The notes beneath the pieces are model-generated. The model had not been told where the DNA came from and did not search any database. It saw nothing but the letters and a program-made list of their open reading frames with translations. DNA of 64,000 nt from Nocardioides zhouii (GTDB taxonomy: Bacteria; Actinomycetota; Actinomycetes; Propionibacteriales; Nocardioidaceae): assembly GCF_004137345.1 (NCBI RefSeq), contig NZ_SDWV01000020.1, positions 1 to 64,000 of the forward strand. Reading direction: 5' to 3'. This document shows, piece after piece, positions 1 to 8,041 of this stretch. Both the position numbers and the translations under genes were made by a program. Each line of letters begins with the position of its first letter. Position 1 is the stretch's first letter.

Positions 1-314
1 CCTTCGCCGACCGCTGGCCGGCAGCAGAGACCTACTAATGGAAACCGCCGGAAACACCGTTACTGAAACAGTCCCGGTCAGACCGGTGATGCTGAATCAG
101 CAGGACCGTGGGCCGCGATGGACGGCCCGACAAATCCAACGCCCGTCGGATTGTGGCGTCACCCGTCACGTCCACGTCGGCTTCGTTGCTTGTGTCTTTC
201 ATCGCGCAGTTGAACGTGACCTTAAGGCACTGCACAGCGCCGCGAATCGGCGCGGTGACAAAGGACCGCCCTCGCGGCCGTTGGTGCCGGTCTCGTTCCC
301 ATACGGTGACGGCG
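1..314. other. Left edge, no confident gene; interior of an integrative element
   Basis: No reading frame here has a recognisable domain, a convincing ribosome binding site or the strong third-position GC bias of the neighbours. Short frames exist on both strands but look like chance. Because the integrase and tRNA-Ala to the right define one end of an integrated element, this stretch should be element interior. Confidence 0.5.
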
Positions 315-1577
315 CTACGACACGGGGTCGTCGTCCGTCTCATGGTCGAGGGCCGCGAGCAGTGCGTCCTCCTGCGCTGCAGCTACTTGCACCAGAAGGG
401 CATCATCGGGGGTGACGGGTCGCAGTGTCCGCTCCAAGTGCGCGGCCGGGGTCGGATCGACGGTCGGGTCGCGCTCGATGTAGTGGCCCTCTGTGATCGC
501 CGTTGAGGAGTGCCCGAGGAAGGCTGCTGCCGCGTCGCTGCCCATCCCCCTGGCGATGACCGTGGCGCCTGTGCGTCGGTACCAGCGGAGGCTGATCCCA
601 GAGTCACCGAGGTCGGCCCCGACCAGGAAGTCTCGGAAGGTGCGCCGGACGTTGTACGGGCTGAGCGGACCGCCCGTGCGGCTGGCGAAGATCGTCCTGG
701 CCTCCTCGACTCCGATGGAGCGGCGTCGCAAGACACTTGCCGCGAACTCGGGTACCGGGATCCGCCGGATCGAGGCTTCGGACTTGGGGCGGTCTTGGCG
801 GATCGCACCCTGGCCTTTGCGTTGGACAACGGTGCCTGTCACCGCTGCGACCATCCCGGCCGGGCGGTCGTCGAGATCGCACGGGCGCAGCGCGAGGACC
901 TCTCCGGTGCGCATGGCTGTTCCCAGGAGCACCTCGATGATGTCGCGGACCTGCCCGTCGGGTTTCGGTCCTGGCAGGCCTGGCTCGCTTCTCCAGTTCG
1001 CGGCGGCCGTGCGGATTGCGGCGATCTGTTCGAGTGTGAGGGCCCTTGGCTGGCTCTTCGGGTGACGCAACGGCGTGGTCCCTGCGACGGGGTTACGGGT
1101 CACCGCGTCGTGCCTCAACGCGAATCCGAAGAGGAGGTTCAACAGGGTTCGAGACTGGCGCGCCCGCGAAGAGGAGATCGCAGCCTGCGACTTGAGGAAC
1201 CATTCGACCCGGCCGGTGGTGATCTCGACGAGCGTGTAGGGCTCGAACGCCGGCAGGACGTGCAGACGCACCTGGTCGCGGTAGTTCTGCTTGGTTCCTT
1301 CAGCGAGCTGCTGGACGGCGAGGTCGGCCAGCCACACCTCGACCAGATCAGCGAAGGTGCTCTGCGCCAGGAGGGCCTTGGTGCCGCCGAAGGTGGGCCG
1401 ATTCACGAGCCGCTCCCTGAGGACTCGTTGCGCCTGAGCCGAGGTCCGTGCGGTCACTCGGACGTGTCGCAGCCGTCCGTCCGCATCGCGGATCCGGGTC
1501 TCGGCTATCACCCGGTCACCTCGGCGGCGTACCGCGATCGACCCATAGGCGCCCAGGGGAGTACGGGGGCGCGCCAT
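315..1577 (-). CDS. Tyrosine site-specific recombinase (phage/ICE-type integrase)
   Basis: 420-residue integrase that would catalyse integration and excision of the element at the neighbouring tRNA-Ala. The order is an N-terminal arm-binding part (about 1-75), a SAM-like core-binding domain (about 75-165) and the catalytic domain (about 175-380). Visible catalytic residues are R223 (motif AMRTGE), R334 in RWYRR, H356 in FLGHSS and the nucleophile Y366 in HYIERD. The first His of the usual HxxR box is Arg (R331). ATG 1577 is preferred over an upstream start because it overlaps the excisionase stop by one base (TGATG), which suggests translational coupling. The family assignment is firm; the exact element type (prophage or ICE) cannot be told. 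Confidence 0.93.
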   Translation of the reverse strand: MARPRTPLGAYGSIAVRRRGDRVIAETRIRDADGRLRHVRVTARTSAQAQRVLRERLVNRPTFGGTKALLAQSTFADLVEVWLADLAVQQLAEGTKQNYRDQVRLHVLPAFEPYTLVEITTGRVEWFLKSQAAISSSRARQSRTLLNLLFGFALRHDAVTRNPVAGTTPLRHPKSQPRALTLEQIAAIRTAAANWRSEPGLPGPKPDGQVRDIIEVLLGTAMRTGEVLALRPCDLDDRPAGMVAAVTGTVVQRKGQGAIRQDRPKSEASIRRIPVPEFAASVLRRRSIGVEEARTIFASRTGGPLSPYNVRRTFRDFLVGADLGDSGISLRWYRRTGATVIARGMGSDAAAAFLGHSSTAITEGHYIERDPTVDPTPAAHLERTLRPVTPDDALLVQVAAAQEDALLAALDHETDDDPVS

Positions 1578-1834
1578 CAGTGCCCCCTCGGCTGGTGCCG
1601 TCGATCGTCCTCGCTCTCCAGGCGCGTCAGCCACGCCTCGATCTCACTGGTCCGGAAGCGCAGCTGACGCCCCACCCGGAAGCCGCGTGGCCCGCGTCCT
1701 TGGCTCCGCAGGTCGTAGATCGTCTGAGCACTCACCTGCAGCTGCACGCAGAGCTCGGACAGGGACAGCACGCCGTCGGCCAGCGACAGGGACGTCACGT
1801 GGGCGGAGCGGTCTCGGATCTTCTCGGTTGTCAT
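1577..1834 (-). CDS. Excisionase / MerR-like helix-turn-helix DNA-binding protein
   Basis: Small DNA-binding protein, 85 residues from ATG 1834. It has the excisionase-family helix-turn-helix with LSLSELCVQLQVSAQTIYDL followed by a wing containing RGPRGFRVGRQLRFR and the ending EIEAWL, typical of Xis/AlpA-like directionality factors. It lies directly upstream of the integrase and overlaps it by one base, so the two are probably coupled. An alternative start at ATG 1942 has a much better ribosome binding site (AAGGAG six bases upstream) and would add 36 residues; that start codon lies in an inverted repeat next to the tRNA. Family firm, start uncertain. Confidence 0.85.
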   Translation of the reverse strand: MTTEKIRDRSAHVTSLSLADGVLSLSELCVQLQVSAQTIYDLRSQGRGPRGFRVGRQLRFRTSEIEAWLTRLESEDDRRHQPRGH

Positions 1835-1933
1835 GACCCTCAGGTGTCCGAGGGCTCCCGGGAGCCGACGAGAGCGCCCGAGATGGGGCGAGGCAAGCAG
1901 CCCTGTCGGGCCCAATGTGCGGAGTAAACGCGG

Positions 1934-1978
1934 AGTGGCCATCCCAATCTCCTTCATCAGGATGTCGGGATGGCCACT
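1934..1978. repeat. 12-bp perfect inverted repeat between tRNA-Ala and excisionase
   Basis: AGTGGCCATCCC at 1934-1945 is matched by its perfect reverse complement at 1967-1978, with a 21-base loop. It lies 16 bases from the tRNA 3' end and contains the ATG at 1942. It could be an Int/Xis arm site, a hairpin at the element end, or a terminator without a U-tract for the tRNA. Confidence 0.6.
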
Positions 1979-1993
1979 GACCTGCGGTTTTTG

Positions 1994-2066
1994 TGGAGGT
2001 GAGGGGACTCGAACCCCTGGCCTTCTCGATGCGAACGAGACGCGCTACCAGCTGCGCCACACCCCC
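1994..2066 (-). tRNA. tRNA-Ala (anticodon CGC)
   Basis: The 73-nt cloverleaf is complete: acceptor GGGGGTG/CACCTCC with one G-U pair, D stem GCGC/GCGC, anticodon stem TCTCG/CGAGA with loop TTCGCAT (anticodon CGC), T arm AGGGG-TTCGAGT-CCCCT and discriminator A. CCA is not encoded. Its 3' end faces the excisionase and integrase, the usual arrangement when a tRNA 3' end is the attachment site. Confidence 0.95.
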
Positions 2067-2135
2067 ACGCGCCTCACGGCGCGACGCCAAGATACACGAG
2101 CAGATCGGGCCCCACCGAATCGGCCTGCGGGAGCG

Positions 2136-3008
2136 TCAGGCGCCGCTGGCGCGGCGGGCCTCGTCGGCGTCGCGGGCCGACTTGGCGGACTTCTCGGCGG
2201 AGCGGGCGAGGGCGGAGTCCTCGTCGTTGCGGCCGCTCGACCACACGCCCGTGGAGTCGAGGTCGATGGTCGAGACCGTACGACGCTGGGCGGCGGGCTT
2301 GCTGACGTAGGTCGGGAGCGTGGTCGGGACCATGTCCCAGCCGCCGGGCACCGGAGCCTCGGCGCGGACCGCGGGGGCCTCGGCGGGCGTCTCGGCCGGC
2401 GCGGGTGCGCTCGGGGTGCGGGGCTGCGGCGGTGTCATGGGCATCTCGCCGGTCATGTCGAGGTCGTCGTCGTCCGCCTCGATGTGGGGCGGGTAGCCGA
2501 TCTCGATCGCGGAGCGTACGTCGCGCTGGCGGCGCTCGGCGCGGACGGAGACGCGGCAGGCGACCAGCCACGCGACGAGCACGCCGACCGGAGCGGCCAC
2601 CCACGGCGAGGAGATCACGGCGCCGGCGGCCAGGCCGATGACGACGGCGTTGGCGAGAGCGATGAGGGCGAGGACGTTGCGACGACGCTTGGCGGCGCGG
2701 CGGGCGGAGGCGCGCTCGGCCTGCGGCGACGTACGGACCGGAGCGGACGGGGCAGCCGGCACGGGCTCGACCGGCGCGTGGGCCTTGGTCTCCACCGGGG
2801 GCCGGAGTGCGGCGCGGATCGGCGCGACGACGAGCCGGGCGCTGCGGCGGTCGACGGGCTCGCGGCGAGCGAGCACCCGCATCGTGTGCGAGAACTTCTC
2901 GACCGACCGGCTGCGGACCACCTCGTCGTGGTGCTTCAGGGCCTTGGGGATCAGGTAGACGGCCCACGCCACGGCAAGGGCGACGAAGATGAGAGCGCTC
3001 AGGTCCAC
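2136..3008 (-). CDS. sepX: SepX/GlpR divisome membrane protein
   Basis: 290-residue membrane protein matching the actinobacterial family called SepX in Streptomyces and GlpR (receptor of gephyrin-like Glp) in Corynebacterium. One transmembrane helix (about 5-22, followed by LIPKALKHHDEV) starts the protein. A long Pro/Ala/Arg cytosolic linker follows, then two more helices (about 111-131 and 134-151) and a cytosolic tail containing the conserved-looking STIDLDSTGVWSSG. In those organisms it works with DivIVA/FtsZ or Glp in septation and polar growth. The gene lies downstream of glp, moaC, mog and rimJ, the synteny seen in relatives. GTG 3008 is preceded by TACGCT six bases upstream, so it probably has its own leaderless promoter. 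Confidence 0.82.
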   Translation of the reverse strand: MDLSALIFVALAVAWAVYLIPKALKHHDEVVRSRSVEKFSHTMRVLARREPVDRRSARLVVAPIRAALRPPVETKAHAPVEPVPAAPSAPVRTSPQAERASARRAAKRRRNVLALIALANAVVIGLAAGAVISSPWVAAPVGVLVAWLVACRVSVRAERRQRDVRSAIEIGYPPHIEADDDDLDMTGEMPMTPPQPRTPSAPAPAETPAEAPAVRAEAPVPGGWDMVPTTLPTYVSKPAAQRRTVSTIDLDSTGVWSSGRNDEDSALARSAEKSAKSARDADEARRASGA

Positions 3009-3068
3009 GCTGGCAGCGTAGGAGGGCGGAGCACGAGCGAGGCGGATGTCAAGTGGTGTGTCGCAGAA

Positions 3069-3632
3069 CTACTGGTGTGACTGATGTGTTTCGAGGCGCG
3101 CGCTGACTCCTTCGGGGCACTCCTCCACCGTCACCGCGAAGATCCGGTGGTCGCGCCAAGCGCCGTCGATGTGGAGGAAGCGCGGCGCGTAGCCGACCTG
3201 CTCGAGACCGAGCTTCTCCACGACGCGCAGCGAGTTCGTGTTCTCCGGTCGGACGCAGATCTCGATGCGGTGCAGGCCCACGGGGCCGAAGCAGTGGTCG
3301 ATCACCATCGCGACGGCCCGCGGCGCGACGCCGCGGCCGGCGACGTCCGCGGACAGCCAGTAGCCGATGGACGCCCACTGCGCCGACCCGCGCGCGACGT
3401 TGCTGACGGTCACCTGGCCGACGAAACGCCCGTCGACCTCGACGACGAACGGCAGGCACTGGCCGCGCCGCGCCTGCTGCAGCAGGGAGCGCACGACGTC
3501 CTTGTACGACGAGGGGCGCGGCGTCGCGCCGGGCGGGACGGTCGCGTCCCACGGGCGCAGCCAGTCCTGGTTGCGGGCGCGCACCGCCTGCCACTCGTCG
3601 GCGTCCGACCGGCGCAGCGACCGGACCACCAC
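3069..3632 (-). CDS. GNAT N-acetyltransferase, RimJ-like
   Basis: GNAT-fold acetyltransferase, 187 residues from GTG 3632, resembling ribosomal protein N-terminal acetyltransferases. The fold begins with VVVRSLRRSDADEW, has the acceptor-loop region around WLRPWDATVPPG, and the acetyl-CoA signature region GYWLSADVAGRGVAPRAV followed by ENTNSLRVVEKLG. It sits between mog and sepX, where a rimJ-like gene is found in other actinobacteria. The frame stays open upstream with plausible coding residues (LNALSGSAPGWPARLESYG) up to a CTG that overlaps the mog stop codon. There is no conventional start there, so the true N-terminus is unclear. Substrate unknown. Confidence 0.85.
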   Translation of the reverse strand: MVVRSLRRSDADEWQAVRARNQDWLRPWDATVPPGATPRPSSYKDVVRSLLQQARRGQCLPFVVEVDGRFVGQVTVSNVARGSAQWASIGYWLSADVAGRGVAPRAVAMVIDHCFGPVGLHRIEICVRPENTNSLRVVEKLGLEQVGYAPRFLHIDGAWRDHRIFAVTVEECPEGVSARLETHQSHQ

Positions 3633-3685
3633 GCCGTAGGACTCCAGGCGGGCGGGCCAGCCGGGCGCCGACCCCGACAGCGCGT

Positions 3686-4162
3686 TCAGTGGTCGCTCCC
3701 GACGACCTGCTCGACCGCGTGGGCGAGGACGGGCTCGAGGACACCCAGGCCGTCCTTCACGCCGCCGCGCGAGCCGGGGAGGTTGATGACGAGGCAGTCG
3801 CCCGAGATGCCGGCGAGCCCGCGCGAGAGCATCGCGGTTGGCACGCCCTTCGCGACCCCGGCGGCGCGGATCGCCTCGGCGATGCCCGGCACCTCGCGGT
3901 CGAGCAGCGGCGCGGTTGCCTCGGGCGTACGGTCGGTCGGGGTCAGCCCGGTGCCGCCGGTGGTGAGGACGACCCGGGCACCCGCGGCGACGGCGGCGGC
4001 GATCGCCTCGTGGACCGGGTCGCCGTCGGGGACGACGGCAGGCGCGTCGCAGTCGAAGCCCTGGCCGCGCAGCCAGTCGGCGATCAGCGGTCCGGTCTCG
4101 TCGGCGTACACCCCCGACGCGGCGCGGTTGGACGCGACCACCACGGCCGCCCGGAGGCTCAT
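3686..4162 (-). CDS. mog: MogA/MoaB-type molybdopterin adenylyltransferase
   Basis: 158-residue protein that adenylylates molybdopterin before molybdenum insertion in molybdenum cofactor synthesis. Signature motifs are TTGGTGLTPTDRTPE and the substrate loop INLPGSRGGVKDGL, both typical of MogA/MoaB/gephyrin-G domains. The length is normal for a single-domain member. ATG 4162 lies 14 bases after the moaC stop, so the genes are cotranscribed. A longer upstream frame is only the antisense-like extension through moaC. The enzymatic role is family knowledge; whether the pathway is complete cannot be judged because moaA, moaD and moaE are not in the window. Confidence 0.93.
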   Translation of the reverse strand: MSLRAAVVVASNRAASGVYADETGPLIADWLRGQGFDCDAPAVVPDGDPVHEAIAAAVAAGARVVLTTGGTGLTPTDRTPEATAPLLDREVPGIAEAIRAAGVAKGVPTAMLSRGLAGISGDCLVINLPGSRGGVKDGLGVLEPVLAHAVEQVVGSDH

Positions 4163-4176
4163 CGGACCCACTGCCC

Positions 4177-4649
<473 letters not shown>

Positions 4650-4650
<1 letters not shown>

Positions 4651-5891
4651 CAGAACTCCTCGTCGAGCTTGCGGACCGCCACCATCTCGCCGGCGCTGAT
4701 CGACGTGACGTCGGCGGGCACCTCGATCAGGCAGTTGGCGGTGGCCAGGTCGCCGATGAGGTGGGAGCCGTGGCCCCCGACCGGCGAGACGAAGCTGCCG
4801 CCGCGGTCGGTGTCGAAGACTCCCCGCACCAGCTGGACCTTGCCCTCGGGCGAGGAGATCCCGTGGGTGAGGCGGGCGCGCGAGGTGGGCCGGACGTAGG
4901 GCAGCTTGCCCATCATCCGGCGGATCGCGGGCAGCACGAACATCTCGAAGGAGACGTAGGAGGAGACGGGGTTGCCGGGCAGCGTGAAGACCGGGGTGGC
5001 GTCCTCGCCGATCGTGCCGAAGCCCTGCGGCTTGCCCGGCTGCATGCCGACGCCGCCGAACCACATCGTGCCGTGGTGCGACAGCGACTCCTTGACGACG
5101 TCGAAGTCGCCCTCGCTGACTCCCCCGCTGGTGACGACGAGGTCGGCGCGGACCAGCTGGTCGCTGAGTGCCTCGGTGAAGGCGTGCGACTCGTCGGGGA
5201 CGATGCCGACGCGGTAGGCGATCGCGCCGGCCGCGCGGGCGGCCGCGGCGAGGAGGTAGGAGTTGCCGTCGTAGATCGAGTCGTGGCCCAGCGGCGTGCC
5301 GGGGTCGCGCAGCTCGGAGCCGGTGGAGATCACCACGACGCGAGGACGCGGGCGCGTACGCACGGTGGCGCGGCCGACGGCGGCGAGCATGCCGAGGTGG
5401 CGCGCGCCCAGGACGGTCCCCTCCTCGAGCAGCATGTCGCCCTCGGCGATGTCGTCGCCGGTCGGGCGGATGTGCTGGCCGGGGCGGGCGGGCCGGTCGA
5501 TGCGCACCTGGGCGACGCCGCGGTCGGTCCACTCGTACGGTACGACCGTGGTCGCACCGGCGGGCACGGGCGCGCCGGTCATGATCTTGACGGCCGTGCC
5601 CGGCGAGAGCGCCAGGATCGACGACTGGCCGGCACCGATCTCGCCGACGACGGGCAGCGTGACCGGCGCGTCCTCGGTGGCGCCGGCGACGTCCTCGGCG
5701 ACGACGGCGTAGCCGTCCATCGCGGAGTTGTCGAAGCTCGGCAGCGAGATCTGCGCCACGACGTCCTCGGCCAGCGCAAGGCCCAGGGCCTCCATCAACG
5801 GCTGCGGGAACGCGGGGAGCGGCGAGACGGTGGCGAGGATGCGCTCGACGTAGTCGGCCACCGGAAGGAGGCCGGGGAGCGGCTCAGCCAT
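4650..5891 (-). CDS. glp: MoeA / gephyrin-like protein Glp
   Basis: 413-residue MoeA-fold protein. It shows DNSAMDGYAV near residue 45, GAPVPAGATTVVPYE, the MoCF-domain TSGGVSEGDFDVVKE and LPGNPVSSYVSFE, so the molybdotransferase fold looks intact. In Corynebacterium a homologue in this gene order (Glp) binds FtsZ and the membrane receptor GlpR. Here both glp and the receptor gene lie within one 6-kb block, so a division role is likely beside or instead of cofactor synthesis. ATG 5891 overlaps the end of the upstream UDP-glucose pyrophosphorylase gene by eight bases (ATGGCTGA) and has AGGAG upstream; this start is preferred to an in-frame one 15 bases earlier. Confidence 0.88.
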
Positions 5892-7287
5892 GCTTCTCCT
5901 GCTCATCGAGGACGGTGCCGCCCTCGACCCGCTGGGCGGCGGACGACGCGAGGGCCACGTCGCCCACGACGCGTACGCCGCGGCCGAAGGTCCAGTCGCC
6001 CTCGACGGTGAACGAGTCGGCGTCGCGCAGCGAGGGCGCGCCGTCGGGGAAGCGCTTGTCGAAGTCGCCGACCAGCTTGTAGAAGTCGCCGTCGAGCGAG
6101 ACGTACGGGACGTCGTCGCCGGCCTGGTCGAGCACGAAGTCCTTGCCGAGGTCGTAGACGTCGGAGCGCAGCACCAGGAGGTCGTCGGTGGTCTTCACCG
6201 GGACGAAGCGGTCGCGACCGACCTCGATGGTGCGCGCACCCTCGAACACCTCGATCGCCGCGCCCATCGCGGTCTCCACCTGGATCACCTCGGGGGTCGA
6301 CCGGTCGGCCGGGTCGAGGTGCTTGACGTTGCGGATCAGTGGAAGGCCGAGGATGCCGCCGCGCGCATTGAGCGTGTCGGTCATCGCCTCGATGTCGAAC
6401 CACAGGTTGTTGGTCGAGCAGAACCGGTGGCGGTCGAGGTCGGTCAGCGCCTCCCGGTCGGCGTCGGGCGTCTGCGCCGACTCCCGGAGCACGATGCGGC
6501 CGTCGCTCTTGCGGCGGGCGAAGTGGCCACCCTTGCGGTCGGACGGCGTACGTCGCACGGCCTCGATCGCGAACGGGGCGCCGCTCTGCGCGAACCAGCC
6601 GGCGACGCGCGCGTCGGGCACGGCGCCGAGGTTGTCGGAGTTGGAGACGAATACGTAGCGGTAGCCGGCGTCCTGCAGCCGGGCGAGCAGGCCGGTGCCA
6701 CGCAGCGCGGTGTAGATGTCGCCGTGCCCGGGCGGGCACCACTCGAGGTCGGGGGCCTTCGGGTACGCCGCGGGCATGAGGTCGGCAGCGAGGAGCTTGG
6801 GCTCCTTGTTCTGCAGGAACTCCAGCGGCAGGCCGTCGACCGGCAGGTCCTCGTAGCGGGCGAGTGCCGCCATCGTGTCGGACGAGGTGCGGAACGAGTT
6901 CATGAACAGCAGCGGCAGCGTGGCGTCGTACTGCTTGCGGAGGTGCAGGACCTGGCGGGCGATGATGTCGAGGAAGCTCAGCCCGCGGCGTACGCACAGC
7001 AGCGACTTGGCGCGATCCATCCCCATCGACGTGCCGAGGCCGCCGTTGAGCTTAATGACCGCCGTCTTGCCGATGGCCCGGGTCGCGACGTCGTCGGGCA
7101 CGTCGACGTCGGCCAGCGCCTCCATGTCGAGGGGCTCGATCGTGTCCTCGGCGATCATGCCGGTCTCGCCGTGCTCGAGGAGCCGGTAGTAGTGCGCGAA
7201 CGTGTCGATCGCGACCTCGTCGACGCCCGCCTGCCGCATCTTCTCGCGCGCGATCTCGAGGCCTCGGCCGTTGCCCTTGCTTGCCAT
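5884..7287 (-). CDS. UTP-glucose-1-phosphate uridylyltransferase, eukaryotic-type (UDPGP family)
   Basis: 467-residue UDP-glucose pyrophosphorylase that makes UDP-glucose for glycans and glycogen. It is not the roughly 300-residue bacterial GalU type: it has the UDPGP-family signature KLNGGLGTSMGMDRAKS, the substrate motif QNKEPKL, the segment CPPGHGDIYTAL and NSDNLGA, as in eukaryotic UGPases and some actinobacteria. A C-terminal beta-helix-like part follows. It is the first gene of the ugp-glp-moaC-mog-rimJ run. ATG 7287 is preceded by TACGAT six bases upstream, giving a leaderless promoter back-to-back with that of the next gene. Enzyme family firm; specificity for glucose is by family. 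Confidence 0.9.
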   Translation of the reverse strand: MASKGNGRGLEIAREKMRQAGVDEVAIDTFAHYYRLLEHGETGMIAEDTIEPLDMEALADVDVPDDVATRAIGKTAVIKLNGGLGTSMGMDRAKSLLCVRRGLSFLDIIARQVLHLRKQYDATLPLLFMNSFRTSSDTMAALARYEDLPVDGLPLEFLQNKEPKLLAADLMPAAYPKAPDLEWCPPGHGDIYTALRGTGLLARLQDAGYRYVFVSNSDNLGAVPDARVAGWFAQSGAPFAIEAVRRTPSDRKGGHFARRKSDGRIVLRESAQTPDADREALTDLDRHRFCSTNNLWFDIEAMTDTLNARGGILGLPLIRNVKHLDPADRSTPEVIQVETAMGAAIEVFEGARTIEVGRDRFVPVKTTDDLLVLRSDVYDLGKDFVLDQAGDDVPYVSLDGDFYKLVGDFDKRFPDGAPSLRDADSFTVEGDWTFGRGVRVVGDVALASSAAQRVEGGTVLDEQEKHG

Positions 7288-7309
7288 GCTTCGATCGTAG
7301 GCTGCTGAG
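7288..7309. promoter_or_regulatory. Divergent promoters with overlapping -10 boxes
   Basis: Only 22 bases separate two divergent start codons. TAGGCT (7298-7303) lies six bases before GTG 7310 on the plus strand, and TACGAT (7299-7294, minus) lies six bases before ATG 7287. The two -10-like hexamers share the TA at 7298-7299, so RNA polymerase can occupy only one at a time. Confidence 0.7.
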
Positions 7310-7924
7310 GTGGACACAGGACACTCGGCAGACAATGCGGTCGCCAAGGGCGCGGTGCGCGACCAGGTGCGGGCCGCCCGTCGGCGCCGCCCGCTGGCCG
7401 CCGCGGCCGACTTCGCGGGGTCCGTCTCCCGCGTCGCCCTCGGCTGGGCGCCGGTGCGCGACGCCGCCACTGTGGCGGCGTACGTCTCCGTCGGCAGCGA
7501 ACCGGGGACCGGGCTCCTCCTCGACGCGCTGGTCGCCGCCGGCAAGCGGGTGATCGTGCCGGTGGTGCTGCCCGACCTCGACCTCGACTGGACGCTCTAC
7601 TCCGGGCGTGACGACCTCGCCTCCGCAGTGCGCGGGCTGCTCGAGCCGACCGGACCGCGGCTCGGCGTCGACGCCGTCGGCGGTGCCGACGTGGTGCTCG
7701 TCCCCGGCCTCGCCGCGTCCCCCTCCGGCGAGCGGCTCGGCCAGGGCGGCGGCTGCTACGACCGCGCGCTCGCCCGGGTGCCGGCCGGGACCCCGGTCGC
7801 GGTCGTGCTCTACGACGACGAGGTCGGGGTTGCCGTACCGACCGACCCCCACGACCTGCCCGTCGGGTTTGCGCTGACGGGGAGCGGGGTGGTCGCCCTG
7901 TCGGAGTCACCGCTTCAGCGGTGA
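7310..7924 (+). CDS. 5-formyltetrahydrofolate cyclo-ligase
   Basis: 204-residue enzyme that uses ATP to convert 5-formyltetrahydrofolate to 5,10-methenyltetrahydrofolate. The N-terminal VRDQVRAARRRRP, the central AAYVSVGSEPGT, and the ATP-binding RLGQGGGCYDRAL are characteristic. GTG 7310 is directly behind a -10-like TAGGCT, suggesting a leaderless message. In many actinobacteria this gene lies divergent to galU, as here with the UDPGP-type enzyme. A stem-loop overlaps its stop codon. Confidence 0.94.
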   Translation: MDTGHSADNAVAKGAVRDQVRAARRRRPLAAAADFAGSVSRVALGWAPVRDAATVAAYVSVGSEPGTGLLLDALVAAGKRVIVPVVLPDLDLDWTLYSGRDDLASAVRGLLEPTGPRLGVDAVGGADVVLVPGLAASPSGERLGQGGGCYDRALARVPAGTPVAVVLYDDEVGVAVPTDPHDLPVGFALTGSGVVALSESPLQR

Positions 7925-7928
7925 CTCC
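7903..7928. terminator. Stem-loop overlapping the end of the cyclo-ligase gene
   Basis: GGAGTCACCGC (7903-7913), loop TTCA, and its perfect complement (7918-7928) form an 11-bp hairpin that includes the stop codon at 7922-7924. There is no T-run. It is probably the transcription end, working for both converging transcripts. Confidence 0.65.
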
Positions 7929-8041
7929 CGCGCGACTGTGCTGTTGCAACGGCACAACCGCGCCGAACTCCGCCCAGCGCCGTGACGCAGGAGACCTACG
8001 GGACTCCTGAGACTGTCCCGGCGACCCCTCCGTACGCCCCC

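Noticed and set aside
1833..3080. 415-codon plus-strand frame rich in Gly, Arg and Ala opposite sepX
   Set aside because: It runs through the tRNA and antisense to sepX; composition is that of a high-GC shadow frame and no domain is visible.
3049..3744. 231-codon minus-strand frame overlapping the RimJ-like gene
   Set aside because: It is in another frame of the same strand; only the 3069-3632 frame shows a GNAT fold.
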